Of a DNA stretch of 64,000 nucleotides, positions 62,463 to 64,000 are shown piece by piece (the first letter of the stretch is position 1; each line of letters begins with the position of its first letter). Both the position numbers and the translations under genes were made by a program. Source of the DNA: Sphingomonas sp. Root241 (lineage in GTDB: Bacteria; Pseudomonadota; Alphaproteobacteria; Sphingomonadales; Sphingomonadaceae); assembly GCF_001428865.1 (NCBI RefSeq), contig NZ_LMIV01000004.1:4061-68060 (forward strand), written 5' to 3'. The notes under the pieces were generated by a model, which made no database searches, was not told the DNA's origin, and worked only from the letters and a program-made list of their open reading frames with translations.

Positions 62463-63154
62463 CCCTCTGCCCCGAAACGCTCCATGCGATAACCATAGCC
62501 AGAAATCGCCACGATGCGGTAGCCATTCTCCGGTGTCAGCTTGAGCTTGGTGCGGATCCTCGAGACGTGCATGTCGAGCGTTCGAGTTGAGAGATCCGCG
62601 GCGCTCTGCCAGATCGTCTCCAGCAGGTAGCTTCTCGAGAGCGCCCGGTGCATATTCTCGAACAGTGCAAGCGCCAGCTGGAACTCTTTCGCGCTGAGCG
62701 AAACATCCTCGTCGCGGACTTGCACGCGCTCCGTGAGGCGATCAAAGGCATAGGGTCCGAAGTGAAGCACGCGCTCCTGAATGGCAGTGGGCATGGCGCG
62801 CCGCAGCACCGCTTCGACCCTCGCGACGATCACTGATGCCGTTTCCGGCTTCACGACATAGTCGTCGGCGCCGGCGTGCAGTGCTGCTGCGACATCGTCC
62901 TTGTCGGCCCGGCTGGTGAGCATGATGATGGCAGTTGCCCGGGAAACCGCGTCCCGAATTGATTTCAACAGATCCATTCCCGAGCTGTCGGGGAGATTCC
63001 AGTCGAGCAGGACCAGATCGAAGGTCTGGCGCCGCAACGCGGCCAGCAAAGCGGCACCGGTGCGATAGCCGATGCAGGAATGGCCGGCGGCTATCAGCGC
63101 GGTCGCCGCAAACTCAATGATGCTCTCGTCGTCATCGACTACAGCGATCCGCAT
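62459..63154 (-). CDS. OmpR-family response regulator
   Basis: This 231-residue regulator has a receiver domain with the acidic triad near DDD (residues 7-9), the phospho-acceptor Asp51 (LVLLDWNLPD) and the switch residues in MLTSRAD and VVKPET. The C-terminal winged helix (LSAKEFQLALALFENMHRALSRSYLLETIW...TRTLDMHVSRIRTKL) is of the OmpR/PhoB type. It heads the regulator-FecR/LysM-kinase operon with four-base overlaps. TGTAA direct repeats nearby have the spacing this family binds. Confidence 0.95.
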   Translation of the reverse strand: MRIAVVDDDESIIEFAATALIAAGHSCIGYRTGAALLAALRRQTFDLVLLDWNLPDSSGMDLLKSIRDAVSRATAIIMLTSRADKDDVAAALHAGADDYVVKPETASVIVARVEAVLRRAMPTAIQERVLHFGPYAFDRLTERVQVRDEDVSLSAKEFQLALALFENMHRALSRSYLLETIWQSAADLSTRTLDMHVSRIRTKLKLTPENGYRIVAISGYGYRMERFGAEG

Positions 63155-63372
63155 GCAGGGCCCTTATTCGGTCTCAACTGAGCCTGGCCTGAGGGGCCGT
63201 TCTGGATCGATCGGAATCGATCCCCGGCTGGCATGCCTCCTGCATCTGTCGAGCGGTGGCGCTTTGGCTCCGGGCCGCCCGGTGCTGCAGCTCGTATGCG
63301 GATGAACCGTGGGGCGCTGTCATCGACATGGGACGCTGCTAGCAACGTGCCGGGAGAGCGACAATCGCAGCC

Positions 63373-63390
63373 TTGTAAACAGTTGTAACG
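63373..63390 (+). promoter_or_regulatory. TGTAA direct-repeat site C, candidate OmpR-family operator
   Basis: TTGTAAACAGTTGTAACG contains two TGTAA half-sites exactly ten bases apart (63374 and 63384). It is the cleanest of the four copies, about 220 bases from the start of the OmpR-type gene. Confidence 0.6.
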
Positions 63391-63585
63391 CCGCCGCGCC
63401 CGTCGGAACCCGCCAGTCCGTGCCGAGCCGCCGTGAGGGGCGATCGCCCGTTGGCGCGCCGGCCCCGGAAACTGCCTCGAATTCGGACGAATCGGATCGC
63501 GTCGGCTCGGCTGACGACTTCGCGTACCTCTCGCTGGCGTCATTCGGCAATCCGCACAGGTGGAAGCCAGGAAGTCGGTAAATCC

Positions 63586-63603
63586 CGTTACAACAGTTTA
63601 CTA
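63586..63603 (-). promoter_or_regulatory. TGTAA direct-repeat site D, candidate OmpR-family operator
   Basis: On the minus strand it carries AGTAA then TGTAA ten bases apart. Its core CGTTACAACAGTTTAC is the reverse complement of site C except for one base. It ends about 38 bases before the ATG of the partial response regulator, a position expected for control of that promoter. Confidence 0.55.
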
Positions 63604-63641
63604 GTGTTCGCAGTTCTTTGGGGAGTAGTTTTGCCTTCGCA

Positions 63642-64000
63642 ATGAGCCCCGCATCCCATCTTGCCGAAAATAACCTGGCATATCGCACGAATATACTCGT
63701 GGTGGAGGATGACGTCCGGGTGCGTTCGCAGATCAGCCAATATCTCCGATTGCGGGGCTTCGCGGTGTTTGAAGCTGCCAGCGGCGATGATGCATTGGAG
63801 TTCCTTGGTCGCGGCGACGCCGGCATCGCCTGCGTATTCTCGGACGTCCAGATGCCGGGAAACTGTGACGGAATCCAGCTTGCGCGCTGGATCATAGAGA
63901 ATCGGCCTGGCGTTCCGGTCCTTCTCACTTCGGGCAGTTGCCGCGCGGAGGATCTCGATCCAGCCCTGCGCGAGACATTGCGTATAGTCCCGAAGCCTTA
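63642..64000 (+). CDS. Response regulator receiver protein (runs off the right edge)
   Basis: The frame is open from the ATG at 63642 to the window end, so only about 119 residues are visible. They form a receiver domain: NILVVEDDVRVRSQISQYLRLRGF with the acidic pocket, phospho-acceptor Asp68 in VFSDVQMPG, the Thr/Ser switch in VLLTSGS and the Lys in PKP at the very end. Any output domain lies outside the window. It is divergent from the OmpR-type regulator operon and has a TGTAA-type site just upstream. Confidence 0.88.
   Translation, partial: MSPASHLAENNLAYRTNILVVEDDVRVRSQISQYLRLRGFAVFEAASGDDALEFLGRGDAGIACVFSDVQMPGNCDGIQLARWIIENRPGVPVLLTSGSCRAEDLDPALRETLRIVPKP

Larger units (their letters stand above)
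63155..63641. other. Divergent non-coding gap between two response-regulator genes
   Basis: These 487 bases hold no convincing gene. They contain two TGTAA-type sites (63373-63390 and 63586-63603) in opposite orientation that form a 16-base inverted pair with one mismatch, about 200 bases apart. The gap must hold promoters for both the minus-strand kinase operon and the plus-strand regulator. Confidence 0.55.

Overview
The window is a high-GC stretch of an alphaproteobacterial chromosome, most likely from a sphingomonad (order Sphingomonadales). This assignment is an inference from the gene families: repeated FecI/FecR/TonB-receptor units, a TonB receptor of the Xanthomonas/Caulobacter subfamily, a CHASE2-kinase/FecR/response-regulator operon and a sphingan-like polysaccharide cluster. 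No rRNA, CRISPR array, insertion sequence or integrase was seen. One tRNA gene is present.

Bases 1-2200 hold the end of a large glycine/alanine-rich protein with an AT-richer tail, followed after one base by a small acidic protein. This looks like a polymorphic toxin and its immunity gene. Bases 2598-22936 are a flagellar rod, hook, ring and export cluster. The plus strand carries flgF-flgG-flgA-flgH-flgI-flgB-flgC-fliE-fliF-(118-residue protein in the fliG slot)-fliH-fliI-fliJ-fliK-flgD-flgE-fliM-like-fliN-fliO-fliP-fliA plus a TPR protein and an unknown protein. The minus strand carries fliQ-fliR-flhB-flhA-TPR, converging on it. Full-length FliG, stator genes, flagellin, filament cap and hook-associated genes are all absent from the window.

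Bases 23156-26367 hold an MFS exporter and an aldo/keto reductase, divergent from a LysR regulator. Bases 26368-40882 are an exopolysaccharide or lipopolysaccharide region. A ten-gene minus-strand operon runs from 40882 to 29856: HpcH/HpaI-type aldolase, inositol-phosphatase-like enzyme, Wza-like exporter, Wzz-like co-polymerase, GT2, multispanning transferase, epimerase, ThDP enzyme, GtrA and methyltransferase. rfbF and rfbG (CDP-glucose synthesis and dehydration) converge on it from the other strand. CDP-glucose 4,6-dehydratase together with a pyruvate-type ThDP enzyme suggests a carbon-branched sugar.

Bases 41020-54652 hold an M23 peptidase and two sigma/anti-sigma/TonB-receptor units. A lone TonB receptor lies between the units, and the second unit ends in a sulfatase. 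Bases 54738-57723 are the biotin genes bioF-bioD-bioA, followed by tRNA-Thr. Bases 58502-63154 contain a small lipoprotein and a minus-strand operon of OmpR-type regulator, LysM-FecR protein and CHASE2 histidine kinase. A second response regulator runs off the right edge. Four copies of a 10-bp-spaced TGTAA direct repeat lie in the two non-coding gaps around this operon and are the best candidates for the operator of its regulator.
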